Assembly (NCBI RefSeq): GCF_013201075.1
Contig: NZ_CP053713.1
Span: forward strand, 1 to 43,488
Direction of reading: 5' to 3'
Length of the DNA stretch: 43,488 nucleotides
DNA from: Lichenicola cladoniae
Lineage (GTDB): Bacteria; Pseudomonadota; Alphaproteobacteria; Acetobacterales; Acetobacteraceae
Of this stretch, positions 24,556-33,107 are shown one piece after another (within the stretch, counting starts at the first letter, position 1; every line of letters starts with the position of its first letter). The notes below the pieces were generated by a model. It saw only the letters and a program-made list of their open reading frames with translations. It searched no databases and was not told where the DNA came from. The translations under genes were made by a program, and so were the position numbers.

Positions 24556-27387
24556 ATGGCCATCTACCACTTCAGCGCCAAGATCATCAGCCGCGGCGGT
24601 GGGCGCAGCGCGATCGCGGCTGCTGCCTACCGTGCAACTGAAATGCTTGACGACCACCTGACCAGCCAGGTGCACGACTACACCGCCAAGCAAGGCGTAG
24701 CGCATTCGGAGATCCTGCTTCCCGCCGGCGCACCGGCCCGGTTCCTGGACCGCTCGGTGCTGTGGAACGAGGTCGAGGCCAAGGAGCGGCGCAAGGACTC
24801 ACAATTGGCCCGCGACGTCGAAATCGCCTTGCCGCGCGAGCTATCCCGTACGGAGGCGATTGCCTTGGTGCGTGACTTCGTGTCCGAGCAGTTCGTCGCG
24901 CGCGGGATGATCGCCGACCTGAACGTGCACTGGGGCAAGACGGCGGATGGTGAAAAGCAGCCGCATGCGCACGTCATGCTCACCATGCGGTCCGTCAGCG
25001 AAGAGGGTTTTGGCCCCAAGGTTCGGGAGTGGAACTCGACCACGTTGCTGACGGACTGGCGTGAGCGCTGGGCTGAGCTTGCCAATGAGCGTCTCTGTGC
25101 TTTGGGGCATGATGCACGGATCGATCACCGGTCCAATGCCGAGCAAGAAATCCCGCTGCAGCCCCAGCACAAGATCGGTCCGGCCGGAGCCCGCCGAGAA
25201 GCACGTGGCGAGGATGCGGAACGAGCTGACGAGCATCGGGCGATTGCCAGAGAGAACGGCGCGCGCCTGCTGCAGGAGCCGGAGATCGCGCTGCGGGCGC
25301 TGACGCATCAGCATTCCACCTTCAGCAAGCGTGACCTGGCGCGCTTCGTCAGCCGGCATAGCGACGGGGCAGATCAATTCACCGCAGTGATGGCGGTGGT
25401 ACAGGCATCGCCGGAGCTGGTCCGCGTCGGCGAAGATGGACGCGGTCAGGAGCGGTTCAGCACGCGTGAGATGCTGGAGACGGAAGCACGGCTCGAGCGG
25501 GATGCATTGGCGTTAGCGGCAGCCTCCGGGCATGCGGTGAGTGAACGGGACAAGGCAACCGCCTTGCGTCGCACAAGTGCTGGCAGCGGTGCTGGATCAG
25601 GCGGTCTCGGGATCGAGCAGCAGGCGGCGTTTGTGCATGTGACGGGTGACGCCGATCTGGCGGTGGTGGTTGGGTTCGCCGGCACCGGCAAGAGCACGAT
25701 GTTGGGCACGGCGCGGATCGCGTGGGAAGCAGCGGGCTACCGAGTGCACGGTTCTGCATTGTCCGGTATTGCGGCCGAAGGTCTGGAAGGTGGATCCGGG
25801 ATCGAGAGCCGCACTATCCACAGGCGGTTGCATGCATGGGCGCAGGGACGTGAGGAACTGACAGCGCGCGATGTGCTGGTGGTGGACGAAGCCGGGATGA
25901 TCGGCTCACGGATGATGGACCAGCTGATGTCGCGGGTGCGCGAAGCCGGGGCCAAGTTGGTGTTGGTGGGAGACCCGGAGCAGCTGCAGGCGATCGAGGC
26001 CGGAGCGGCATTTCGCGCGATCGCCGACCGGGTTGGAACGGTGGAGATCACCGAGGTTCGGCGGCAGCGCGCGGCCTGGCAACGGACTGCGACGCGAGAG
26101 CTGGCCACGAGCGGTACAGCTGCGGCGCTGGAGCGCTATACCGAGGCCGGGATGGTGCACGCGTCGGCCACGCTGGTGGAAGCCAAGGCGGCACTGGTGG
26201 CGGGATGGGATCTGGAGCGGCAGCGTCAGCCAAACGAGAGCCGGGTAATGCTAGCCTCCACACGGGCGGACGTGACGGACCTCAATCAGCTGGCGCGTGG
26301 TCGGCTGCAGGCGGCAGGTGCGCTCGGTTCGGACCATGTGGTGCAGACGGAGCGGGGCGAGCGCTCGTTCGCCAATGGCGACCGGCTGATGTTCCTGCGC
26401 AACGAGCGCGGACTGGGTGGGAATGCAGGCGGACGGAACAGCGTCGCGGTGAAGAACGGTACGCTCGGCACGCTGATGGCGGTGGAGTCCGGTGGCGAGC
26501 GGCTGACGGTGCGTCTCGACGGTGCCGGGCCAGAGGGAAGCAGTAACAGCCGGCATGTCACGTTCTACCTGCGGGATTACGCGCATCTCGATCACGGCTA
26601 CGCGGCCACGGTGCACAAGGCACAGGGCGTTACGGTGGACCGGGCACATGTGCTGGCCACCGAGATGATGGACCGGCACGCCGCCTATGTCGGTCTGACC
26701 CGGCACCGGGACGGGGTGGCGCTGCACTATGCGCGCGAGACGTTCGGGGACGCTGTGCAGCTGGCACGCGCACTCGGGCGGGAGCGGGCGAAGGATACCA
26801 CGCTGGATTACGGATCCGGTGACCTGGCGCAGCGCTACGGGGCGCGACGTGGCCTGGTGCCAGAGAGCGAGATCGTGCTGCCGGCAGCGGCGGCCAGGCA
26901 GGCGCGTGAGGTGGAGCTGGCGCGCGACGTGGCGGCCGGTCGGGCGCGGTTCCGGGATCGCTTTGCGGCGCATCGGCAGCAGCGCCAGGCGGCGGCAGAG
27001 CGCGACGAGCAGGCACGCGGGCTGGTCGGGCAGTGGGACCAGCTGATCAAGAGCTATGGCGCAGCACTGCCGGGGCTGGATCGGGATCCGGTTTATGTCG
27101 CCGCCCGACAGAAGTTGCTGGGCTTCGGGCAGCACGTGCGAGAGCGGCCGGAGCTGGTGGCGGTGCTGCGGGAGCGTGGGGCGGAGTTCGGGATGGCCGA
27201 GCGGCCCAACCTGCAGCGGGTGCTGGCCGATCCAAAGCCGGAGCAGGTCATCGACGGGATCGTGGCGCAGTCGGAGAACGCGCAACGGGCGCAGGCGGCT
27301 GCGTATCAGGAGCGGGTCCGGCAGGCGGCGGAGGTAGCGCGTCGGGCTCAGGAGCAGCGTCCACGTGGTCCACGAATGGGAATGTGA
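24556..27387 (+). CDS. traA: TraA relaxase-helicase (MobA/MobL plus TraI-type helicase)
   Basis: A 943-residue relaxase that nicks oriT and unwinds the strand for transfer. The ATG at 24556 gives the standard start MAIYHFSAKIISRGGGRSAI. The relaxase domain (1-230) has the histidine pair in KQPHAHVMLTMRSV. The helicase has Walker A VVGFAGTGKSTML near residue 372, VLVVDEAGMIGSRMM, LVLVGDPEQLQAIEAG and HGYAATVHKAQGVTVDRAHV, with YVGLTRHRD near the end. The C-terminal 230 residues are helical and charged. No traG coupling protein or mating-pair genes occur on the plasmid, so a helper would be needed. Confidence 0.93.
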   Translation: MAIYHFSAKIISRGGGRSAIAAAAYRATEMLDDHLTSQVHDYTAKQGVAHSEILLPAGAPARFLDRSVLWNEVEAKERRKDSQLARDVEIALPRELSRTEAIALVRDFVSEQFVARGMIADLNVHWGKTADGEKQPHAHVMLTMRSVSEEGFGPKVREWNSTTLLTDWRERWAELANERLCALGHDARIDHRSNAEQEIPLQPQHKIGPAGARREARGEDAERADEHRAIARENGARLLQEPEIALRALTHQHSTFSKRDLARFVSRHSDGADQFTAVMAVVQASPELVRVGEDGRGQERFSTREMLETEARLERDALALAAASGHAVSERDKATALRRTSAGSGAGSGGLGIEQQAAFVHVTGDADLAVVVGFAGTGKSTMLGTARIAWEAAGYRVHGSALSGIAAEGLEGGSGIESRTIHRRLHAWAQGREELTARDVLVVDEAGMIGSRMMDQLMSRVREAGAKLVLVGDPEQLQAIEAGAAFRAIADRVGTVEITEVRRQRAAWQRTATRELATSGTAAALERYTEAGMVHASATLVEAKAALVAGWDLERQRQPNESRVMLASTRADVTDLNQLARGRLQAAGALGSDHVVQTERGERSFANGDRLMFLRNERGLGGNAGGRNSVAVKNGTLGTLMAVESGGERLTVRLDGAGPEGSSNSRHVTFYLRDYAHLDHGYAATVHKAQGVTVDRAHVLATEMMDRHAAYVGLTRHRDGVALHYARETFGDAVQLARALGRERAKDTTLDYGSGDLAQRYGARRGLVPESEIVLPAAAARQAREVELARDVAAGRARFRDRFAAHRQQRQAAAERDEQARGLVGQWDQLIKSYGAALPGLDRDPVYVAARQKLLGFGQHVRERPELVAVLRERGAEFGMAERPNLQRVLADPKPEQVIDGIVAQSENAQRAQAAAYQERVRQAAEVARRAQEQRPRGPRMGM

Positions 27388-27391
27388 GCCG

Positions 27392-28027
27392 ATGAGCGAT
27401 GAAGCGGAGGATCGGCTGTACGGGCTGATCGAGATCGCCGAGCGGCACCAGGCAGCGGTGCAGGCAGCGCTCGAAGGGCTGGCCGTGGAGCGAGCGGCGC
27501 TGAAGGCTGAGCGGGAGCGGCTCGGTCAGGACGTGAATGGGCTCAGCCGCACTATCCGCACGGCGGTGCAGGGTGGAGTGGCGGAGAGCATGTTCGTGGC
27601 GGCCGAGACCGGAGCGTCAGCGCTCAAGGCTGCGACCGGGCCGCTGCTGGGACGGCTGGACCAGGTGGGGACCATAGCCGACCAGGCGGAGGCAACACTT
27701 CGGCGGGTGGTGCTGTGGGCAAGCTGGCGGCTGCTGGGCTGGGGTATCGCCGCGATCGCAGCACTGGGGATGATGTGGTGGCTGGCCAGCAGTGCGGTGC
27801 TGTGGTGGGACGCCGGGGCGATCGGCCAGGCGCAGGAACAGAAGGGCGAGCTCGAGGCGCAGATTGCCGAGCTCAGGGCAAACAAGGATGGATGGGAGAG
27901 GGCCGGCATGCTGGCGAAGATCACGCAATGCGGGCCACGGAGCCGCCCCTGCGTTCGGGTCGACGAGAACGCTGGGCAATTCGACGCCGACGGGCACGGC
28001 GACTATCGGGTGATCCAGGGATACTGA
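27392..28027 (+). CDS. Mobilisation-associated membrane protein
   Basis: A 211-residue protein starting five bases after traA, so it is in the same operon. It opens with a helical, probably coiled-coil region (residues 10-60, VERAALKAERERLGQ), then a membrane hairpin or long segment of about 32 residues (WRLLGWGIAAIAALGMMWWL), a second short coiled coil (QEQKGELEAQIAELRANKD) and a C-terminal part with two cysteines. Similar proteins commonly follow traA/mobA genes, but the function is not known to me. It may anchor the relaxosome at the membrane. Confidence 0.7.
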   Translation: MSDEAEDRLYGLIEIAERHQAAVQAALEGLAVERAALKAERERLGQDVNGLSRTIRTAVQGGVAESMFVAAETGASALKAATGPLLGRLDQVGTIADQAEATLRRVVLWASWRLLGWGIAAIAALGMMWWLASSAVLWWDAGAIGQAQEQKGELEAQIAELRANKDGWERAGMLAKITQCGPRSRPCVRVDENAGQFDADGHGDYRVIQGY

Positions 28028-28092
28028 CGGAGAACGTTCCTCAGGAAGGCAGTGCAGGAACTGCGCGCGCCTGACACCAGGGACACGCTTGT

Positions 28093-28115
28093 CATGTAAG
28101 GATCTTCCTTACATG
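28093..28115. promoter_or_regulatory. Perfect operator palindrome before the orphan antitoxin
   Basis: 10-bp arms CATGTAAGGA/TCCTTACATG separated by TCT, ending seven bases before the antitoxin ATG. This is the expected site for autorepression by an AbrB-fold antitoxin. Confidence 0.75.
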
Positions 28116-28122
28116 ATGAGGC

Positions 28123-28317
28123 ATGATTACCAGCCGGCTGACCAGCAAGGCGCAAACGACCATTCTGCAGCCAGTGCGGGTGGCCCTGCATCTGCATGAA
28201 GGCGACGAGATCGCGAACGTCATCGAGGCCAGGCGTGTAGTGCTAACCGACGACTCGCTCAGCACCTTCCTCGAGTGGGACAGCTCCGCTGATGTCGAGG
28301 CCTATGCTGCTCTGTGA
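28123..28317 (+). CDS. PrlF-like AbrB-fold antitoxin, orphan
   Basis: A 64-residue protein (ITSRLTSKAQTTILQPVRVA, then HEGDEIANVIEARRVVLTDD) ending in FLEWDSSADVEAYAAL. The end is the typical EWDS-AD--AYA tail of PrlF-family antitoxins. It is shorter than usual, because the linker between fold and tail is nearly absent. No toxin gene follows: the next gene runs the opposite way. It may act on a toxin elsewhere (anti-addiction) or be a leftover. Confidence 0.8.
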   Translation: MITSRLTSKAQTTILQPVRVALHLHEGDEIANVIEARRVVLTDDSLSTFLEWDSSADVEAYAAL

Positions 28318-28333
28318 AGATTAGGGTCGCTCT

Positions 28334-28711
28334 TTAGGAAGCGAGACCGGCTCCGTGCCCATAATAATCATCGATGTCATGGCCGCGGAGATCATCCCAC
28401 ACACTCATCTCATTGGCTGCGTAAGCCGGTGCACCTTCAAGTCGGTCCCGGCTGAGGTTGATCACATAGCCGCCTTGGCGAGGGTCATATTTCAGCTGAT
28501 TCCAAGGCAGCGGGTGATATTTATCACCGATTCCGAGAAAGCCGCCAAAGCTCAGGATGGCATACTCTGCTTTTCCAGACACCTTGTTAAGCATGACATC
28601 GTACACGTTGCCTAACTTCTCGCCGGCCTCGCTGTAGACGCTTGTACCGCTTACTTTGCTGGCGGCGATGATACGGCCACCGGTCTCGCTTGGATTGTCT
28701 ATGCTAGCCAT
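28334..28711 (-). CDS. PRC-barrel domain protein
   Basis: A 125-residue protein with a PRC-barrel fold at about 12-90 (IIAASKVSGTSVYSEAGEKL, GNVYDVMLNKVSGKAEYAIL, FGGFLGIGDKYHPLPWNQLK). The start is well supported by AAGGAAG. Such proteins occur widely in alphaproteobacteria and are often linked to envelope or desiccation stress. The exact role is unknown. It is monocistronic. Confidence 0.82.
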   Translation of the reverse strand: MASIDNPSETGGRIIAASKVSGTSVYSEAGEKLGNVYDVMLNKVSGKAEYAILSFGGFLGIGDKYHPLPWNQLKYDPRQGGYVINLSRDRLEGAPAYAANEMSVWDDLRGHDIDDYYGHGAGLAS

Positions 28712-28829
28712 GGTGTTCTTCCTTTTGCCGTTGAGTTATGCGCAATTAATGCATTCCTGGAGATACGTAATCTAGCCTGTGTCGAAACGTTGGCAGGCGC
28801 TACAAGTTTGATGCTGGGGCCAGCTGTGT

Positions 28830-29215
28830 TTAGCCGCTCAGGATAAGAACATCGTGCCGACCGAGCACGGCCTGGCGCTGGTCGATCCAGGCGTCACTGC
28901 CCAACTCGAGTGGCTGCTAGACGAGGTCCTGGTCGTGCAGATGAAGATGATGAGCGCGATCGACGCGGTCTGCGCCCAGGCGTCGGGAATCATTGGCCGG
29001 CTGACGGACCACGCCGCAAGCGGGGCGGCTTCGCTTGTCGCCACGACCGCGGCAGGCCCAGCCGGCCCCGACCGTCCGCCGACGCCGGCGATGAAGGCCT
29101 ATGTTGATAGCCTTGCGAAGCAGAACGGGGTCAAGCCTCCTGGAGGCTACACCAGTTCCAGCGCGATCTGCCCTGCCTTCCTCGACAGACATGCGTTTTC
29201 GAAGCAGGCTCACAG
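28830..29215 (+). pseudogene. DNA topoisomerase III, C-terminal remnant
   Basis: The frame reads LAAQDKNIVPTEHGLALVDP, TAQLEWLLDEVLVVQMKMMS, then PPTPAMKAYVDSLAKQNGVK and ICPAFLDRHA. These match the far C-terminal part of type IA topoisomerases of the plasmid TopB group, after the catalytic domain. Upstream the frame closes at once (TGA at 28809-28811), so the catalytic part with the active tyrosine is missing. Downstream the frame stays open to 29567 but turns into low-complexity sequence. Confidence 0.6.
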
Positions 29216-29657
29216 CAAAGAGGCAACCTCAGCCGCCAATCCGACTCGCTCATGCACCGGATTGCAGGCAGCTAGGGGCAGCTGGCGCGTCCCCAAAGAG
29301 AACTACCAAGGCAAGGCGATCGACAAAAACAAGGCGGTCTCTCGATCATCCTCAGCACCTGCTGCTACCTCTGCTGACGGACCAACTGAGACAGCACTCA
29401 GAATCTCCTACAGCAATAAGGAAGTAGCGCTGAAACTCGGCCCGCCCACTACCGCGATGGCAGTTGGTATGGACCTGCCGGTGTCAATCTCGCAGCATTC
29501 TGACAAAAGGGCTGGCTCTGATTTCCACATAACATCGAGGAAATCTCCAAATAACTTGGATGAATAAGGACTTTGCCTATCTTACGAAATTCGGCTTAGC
29601 AGGTTCCCGTCCGAACTGTGCTATCTTGTAGATATATCCGGTGACTAGCTCTGAAGG
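29216..29657. other. Gene-free stretch before the AAA ATPase
   Basis: About 440 bp with no recognisable product. Composition becomes AT-richer from about 29480 on. It should contain the promoter of the ATPase gene. Confidence 0.4.
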
Positions 29658-29666
29658 ATGACCTGC

Positions 29667-30926
29667 ATGACGATCAAGGGGCTTGAGGAGGAGAAATTTC
29701 GTCAGATTCTTGCGGCGCATCTTACGCCCAGCCAACCGATCTCTAGCCCAGAGCACCTTAAGGGGCGTGAGCATATGCTCACTCAGATAAGTCGGTCGTT
29801 TAACTCGCCAGGAAAACACATATTTATCCATGGTGATCGAGGCGTCGGTAAGACGTCGCTGGCACAGACAGCTGCCACCCTCCGACAATCCTCGGATGCA
29901 GAACCGATTCTAGTCGGGTGCAGCAATCCTTCGTTCCTGGCTATTGTACGCGATGCTGTAAAGCGCTGTTTGCCTGTTGGAGACGGGGTCCTGCAGAGGA
30001 AGAGGGAGACAAAACTTAAGGCGGGGATAGCTGGCTTCGGCGTTGAACTGACGAGGAGTATTGCCGCCGGCAACGTGCCAGATGTCGAGTCAGTTAATGA
30101 CGCAGTTCAGCTTCTCAAATTCGTCGCCGAGTACCACTCAACGCAGCCAGTGATTATACTTGATGAGTTCGACCAATTGACCGACGATGGCGAGCGCAAG
30201 CTTTGCGCTCAAATGATTAAGGAGGTCTCTGACCAGAGAGTGAATGTGAAGTTTATCATCTGCGGAATTGGTTCTAGCTTGGTAGACTTGATAGGCAGCC
30301 ATCTCTCGACTGGAAGATACTTAGCACCATACAGCCTCGACAGGCTGACCCATGATGCGAGGTGGGATATTCTTACCTCCGCCGCTACCGCCATGGGCGT
30401 GGAAATAGGGCACTCCTTTAGGGTAAGAATAGGTCAGATCAGCGACGGGTTTCCATCTTACATCCATCTGATAGGTGAACAGATCTTATGGAATATGTTC
30501 GATGATGAGACTGAAACAAGCGCCTGTGCACAAACACACTTTAATGAAGGAGTTAGGCAGGCTGTGTCAGAAGCCCAGCCTACGCTTAAAGCTATTTACG
30601 AAAAGGCAACTCAGAAATATTCTAATGACTACGAAGAAATATTGTGGGCATTAGCCGATCAGCACCTTATGCGTCGACAGACTACCGATATTTATGACAA
30701 GTCATACCTGAGGATCATGGGCGAGCGGAGTTCGTCCGACCACCCCATATTAAGTAAGCCAATATTTTCCCAGCGCCTCAACAGTCTAAAGAGTGCCAGG
30801 CATGGTGAGATCATAGTAGGTACAGGTGCCGGCTGGTATGAATTCCGGGAAAACATTGTTCGCGGCTTTGTAAGGCTTAAGGCCGAGAGTATGGGTATCG
30901 AGATTGGCGTAGAGGGTTATGGATAG
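29667..30926 (+). CDS. Lone AAA (Orc/Cdc6-like, AAA_16-type) ATPase
   Basis: A 419-residue protein. I take the ATG at 29667 because AAGGA lies eight bases before it; an ATG at 29658 overlaps that site. Counting from 29658, residues 35-45 carry the N-box-like HLKGREHMLTQI, Walker A is GDRGVGKTSLAQ at 59-70, Walker B is PVIILDEFDQL at 164-174, and a sensor-1 strand follows (VKFIICGIGSSLVD). An arginine in GRYLAPYSLDRL could be the finger. The last 150 residues are a helical, then winged-helix-like C-terminal part with no known effector. The gene stands alone in visibly AT-richer DNA, which suggests recent transfer. Possible roles are phage defence, a STAND-like sensor or a replication factor. 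Confidence 0.7.
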   Translation: MTIKGLEEEKFRQILAAHLTPSQPISSPEHLKGREHMLTQISRSFNSPGKHIFIHGDRGVGKTSLAQTAATLRQSSDAEPILVGCSNPSFLAIVRDAVKRCLPVGDGVLQRKRETKLKAGIAGFGVELTRSIAAGNVPDVESVNDAVQLLKFVAEYHSTQPVIILDEFDQLTDDGERKLCAQMIKEVSDQRVNVKFIICGIGSSLVDLIGSHLSTGRYLAPYSLDRLTHDARWDILTSAATAMGVEIGHSFRVRIGQISDGFPSYIHLIGEQILWNMFDDETETSACAQTHFNEGVRQAVSEAQPTLKAIYEKATQKYSNDYEEILWALADQHLMRRQTTDIYDKSYLRIMGERSSSDHPILSKPIFSQRLNSLKSARHGEIIVGTGAGWYEFRENIVRGFVRLKAESMGIEIGVEGYG

Positions 30927-31089
30927 CAATGCCGAACACAACCTGCACCGACTGCATTTCTTTTCCGGTTGCAGACTGAACTTCTTGAGAAACGAACGCT
31001 TCGTTTAGTCAGCGGCCTAGAGCCGATAGGCTAGTTCTGGCCAGGCATGCAGTGGTAGCCGCCGCGGCCTTGCCTCCACCTCGCGCTAC

Positions 31090-31113
31090 ATATGATAATG
31101 TCCTTTATCATAT
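31090..31113. promoter_or_regulatory. Palindrome upstream of MNT/HEPN pair 2
   Basis: 9-bp perfect arms ATATGATAA/TTATCATAT with a 6-base spacer, 40 bp before the MNT start. It is a likely promoter-overlapping operator. Confidence 0.6.
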
Positions 31114-31153
31114 ATAGTTTGACCTGGGACCGGCCTGGTTGGTATAAACAGTG

Positions 31154-31477
31154 ATGTCCCCTGCCCTGGCCAGCGACCCGGTCCTCGTCCACCTCCGCAC
31201 AGCCCTGACCGGGCTCTATGGCTCGCGTCTTGAGCGGGTCTTGCTGTTCGGGTCCCGGGCCCGCGGTGATGCCCAGCCCCAGTCCGACTATGACGTTGCC
31301 GTATTCCTTGAGCCGCTGCATGACCGATGGGCCGAACTTGATCGTCTGGCCGACCTACGTGTGCGTTTTCTCGACGAGACCGGCGCGTTCATCGACGCCA
31401 AGCCTTATTCGACAGCGGCCTATGGCGACCCCACGCCGCTGATGCACGAGATCCGACGCGAAGGCTTGGATCTGTGA
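31154..31477 (+). CDS. MNT nucleotidyltransferase antitoxin, pair 2
   Basis: A 107-residue minimal nucleotidyltransferase with FGSRARGDAQPQSDYDVAVF near residues 34-53, so the GSxxRG and SDxD pattern is complete. Unlike pair 1 it has no DNA-binding extension. Its stop overlaps the HEPN start (GTGA). The partner toxin gene carries an amber stop, so this antitoxin may have no working target of its own. Confidence 0.85.
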   Translation: MSPALASDPVLVHLRTALTGLYGSRLERVLLFGSRARGDAQPQSDYDVAVFLEPLHDRWAELDRLADLRVRFLDETGAFIDAKPYSTAAYGDPTPLMHEIRREGLDL

Positions 31478-31857
31478 CCGAAGAAGGAAGGATGTTCCTG
31501 GCGAAAGCCGCCAAGCTACTGAACGAGGCGGAAATGATGCTGTCGGTCAATCTGAACGAGGCCGCTGGCCGGTCCGCCTACCTCGCGGGTTTTCATGCTG
31601 CTTAGGCGCTGATTTTTAAGCATCTGGGCAAGGTCCTGAAGACGCATGCTGGTGTGCACGCGGAGTTCCTCCGCCTGACCAGGGACGATCCTCGTCTTGA
31701 TGCCGACCTGCGCGTCTTCCTATCGCGAAGCTACAACCTCAAGGCCATCGCCGATTACGAGACCGATCCGCAAACAGGCGTGACCCCGGCACGTGCGGCG
31801 GATGCCATCGCAATAGGACGTTGTTTCGTAGCCAGCATCGAGAATATTATCGAATGA
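31474..31857 (+). pseudogene. HEPN toxin with in-frame amber stop, pair 2
   Basis: A frame of 127 codons from the GTG at 31474 (or the ATG at 31492) encodes a HEPN-domain protein: MFLAKAAKLLNEAEMMLSVN, GRSAYLAGFHAA, then a TAG at 31603-31605, then ALIFKHLGKVLKTHAGVHAE and YNLKAIADYETD. Relatives usually have Gln (AAQALI) at the stop position, so a CAG-to-TAG change is the simplest explanation. The rest of the frame is undamaged, which suggests a recent mutation or occasional read-through. Confidence 0.85.
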
Positions 31858-32045
31858 ACGAGAACCCGTTCTCCCAGGGAGCTCCTGGCGGAAACGAACG
31901 TGCGCCGCCTGAGGTTGATAATTCCGCCCAGTGGCGTAGGCTTGAGCAGACCATAATGGAAGCCCGCGAGCGGTTCGGCAATCTTCCGGCCGACGAGCTG
32001 CAGGCAATCCTCGACGAAGCAGTCATGACGTCGCGTCAGGCTTGA
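31854..32045 (+). CDS. Small protein coupled to the HEPN gene
   Basis: A 63-residue protein whose ATG overlaps the HEPN stop (ATGA). After a polar start (NENPFSQGAPGGNERAPPEV) it has one amphipathic helical region (QWRRLEQTIMEARERFGNLP, DELQAILDEAV). I do not recognise it. The coupling to the MNT-HEPN pair and to the recombinase eight bases downstream suggests a third component or a small regulator. Confidence 0.5.
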   Translation: MNENPFSQGAPGGNERAPPEVDNSAQWRRLEQTIMEARERFGNLPADELQAILDEAVMTSRQA

Positions 32046-32053
32046 TAACGTGC

Positions 32054-33067
32054 ATGACTGATCACCAGAATGGGGTTTCCATGCGCGTCACGCTCATTGA
32101 GCAGGAAGCGACCCAGAAGGTCATTTCCTTCAATGATGGTCACGTGCCCGTTCTCGTTGTGGCCGCCGGTGAACGTGCCGGAATCCGGTTTCTTGAGTTC
32201 TTTGCTTCGGCGATCCGCAATCCGCACACCCGGCGAGCCTATTTGCGCGCGGTCAGAGACTTCCTTGCCTGGTGCGAGACGATGGGCGTGTCCTCGGTTG
32301 CTGGGGTGCAGCCGTTACACGTAGCTAGCTGGATAGAGCTGCAGACCCGGGAGCGATCGGCGCCCACCGTGAAGCTGCACTTGGCCGCGCTCCGCCATCT
32401 GTTCGACTGGCTGGTCACCGGCCAGGTGATACCCACCAACCCAGCCGCCTCGGTCCGTGGCCCGGCGCATAGCGTACGCAAGGGCAAGACGCCGGTGCTG
32501 GATCCGCTTGAGGCCCGGCAGTTGCTCGACAGCATTGACGTCTCGACCCCAATCGGGCTGCGGGACCGGGCGCTGATTGGGCTGATGGTCTTCAGCTTTG
32601 CGCGGGTTGGGGCGGCGCTGGCCATGCGGGTGGAAGACGTCTTCGTGCAAAACCGCAGGCTCTGGGTGCACCTGCGCGAGAAGGGCGGCAAGCGACACGA
32701 GATGCCCTGCCACCATACGCTTGAGGCCTACCTGCACGCCTATCTGGAGACGACCGGGATCGCTAAGGATCCAAAGGGGCCGCTGTTCCGGACCATTGGT
32801 CGCGGTACCGGGCGGTTGAGCCGGACCCCCCTTCCTCAGGCAAATGCCTACCTCATGGTGCAGCGGCGCACGCTGGCGGCTGGCATCGGCACTCGGATCG
32901 GCAATCACAGCTTCCGAGCAACGGGGATTACCGCCTACTTGAAGAACGGCGGGACGCTAGAGAATGCAGCCGCCATGGCCAACCATGCCAGCACCCGGAC
33001 CACCCAACTCTATGACCGTAGGCGGGATGATATCAGTCTTGATGAGGTTGAACGGATCAGAGTGTAG
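32054..33067 (+). CDS. Tyrosine recombinase (phage-integrase family)
   Basis: A 337-residue XerD-like enzyme. The N-terminal SAM-like domain (FASAIRNPHTRRAYLRAVRD) is followed by the catalytic domain with all key residues: Arg in FSFARVGAALAM, Lys in EKGGKRHEM, HxxR in NHSFRATGI, His in MANHASTRTT and Tyr in QLYDRRRD. I use the ATG at 32054; an in-frame ATG at 32081 is also possible. It could resolve plasmid multimers or have carried in the neighbouring cassette. No matching att repeats were identified. Confidence 0.9.
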   Translation: MTDHQNGVSMRVTLIEQEATQKVISFNDGHVPVLVVAAGERAGIRFLEFFASAIRNPHTRRAYLRAVRDFLAWCETMGVSSVAGVQPLHVASWIELQTRERSAPTVKLHLAALRHLFDWLVTGQVIPTNPAASVRGPAHSVRKGKTPVLDPLEARQLLDSIDVSTPIGLRDRALIGLMVFSFARVGAALAMRVEDVFVQNRRLWVHLREKGGKRHEMPCHHTLEAYLHAYLETTGIAKDPKGPLFRTIGRGTGRLSRTPLPQANAYLMVQRRTLAAGIGTRIGNHSFRATGITAYLKNGGTLENAAAMANHASTRTTQLYDRRRDDISLDEVERIRV

Positions 33068-33107
33068 CATCCGGGCCCATTAGGATCAGCGCAGTTCCCC
33101 GGCCGGA

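Noticed and set aside
26251-27285. A 344-codon minus-strand frame inside traA
   Set aside because: It is antisense to the helicase domain of TraA, has no motifs and no ribosome site, and arises from GC-rich codon bias.
29216-29567. Extension of the topoisomerase frame as a 237-codon gene
   Set aside because: After about 29215 the translation is Ser/Ala/Lys-rich without family resemblance; the frame is open only by chance.
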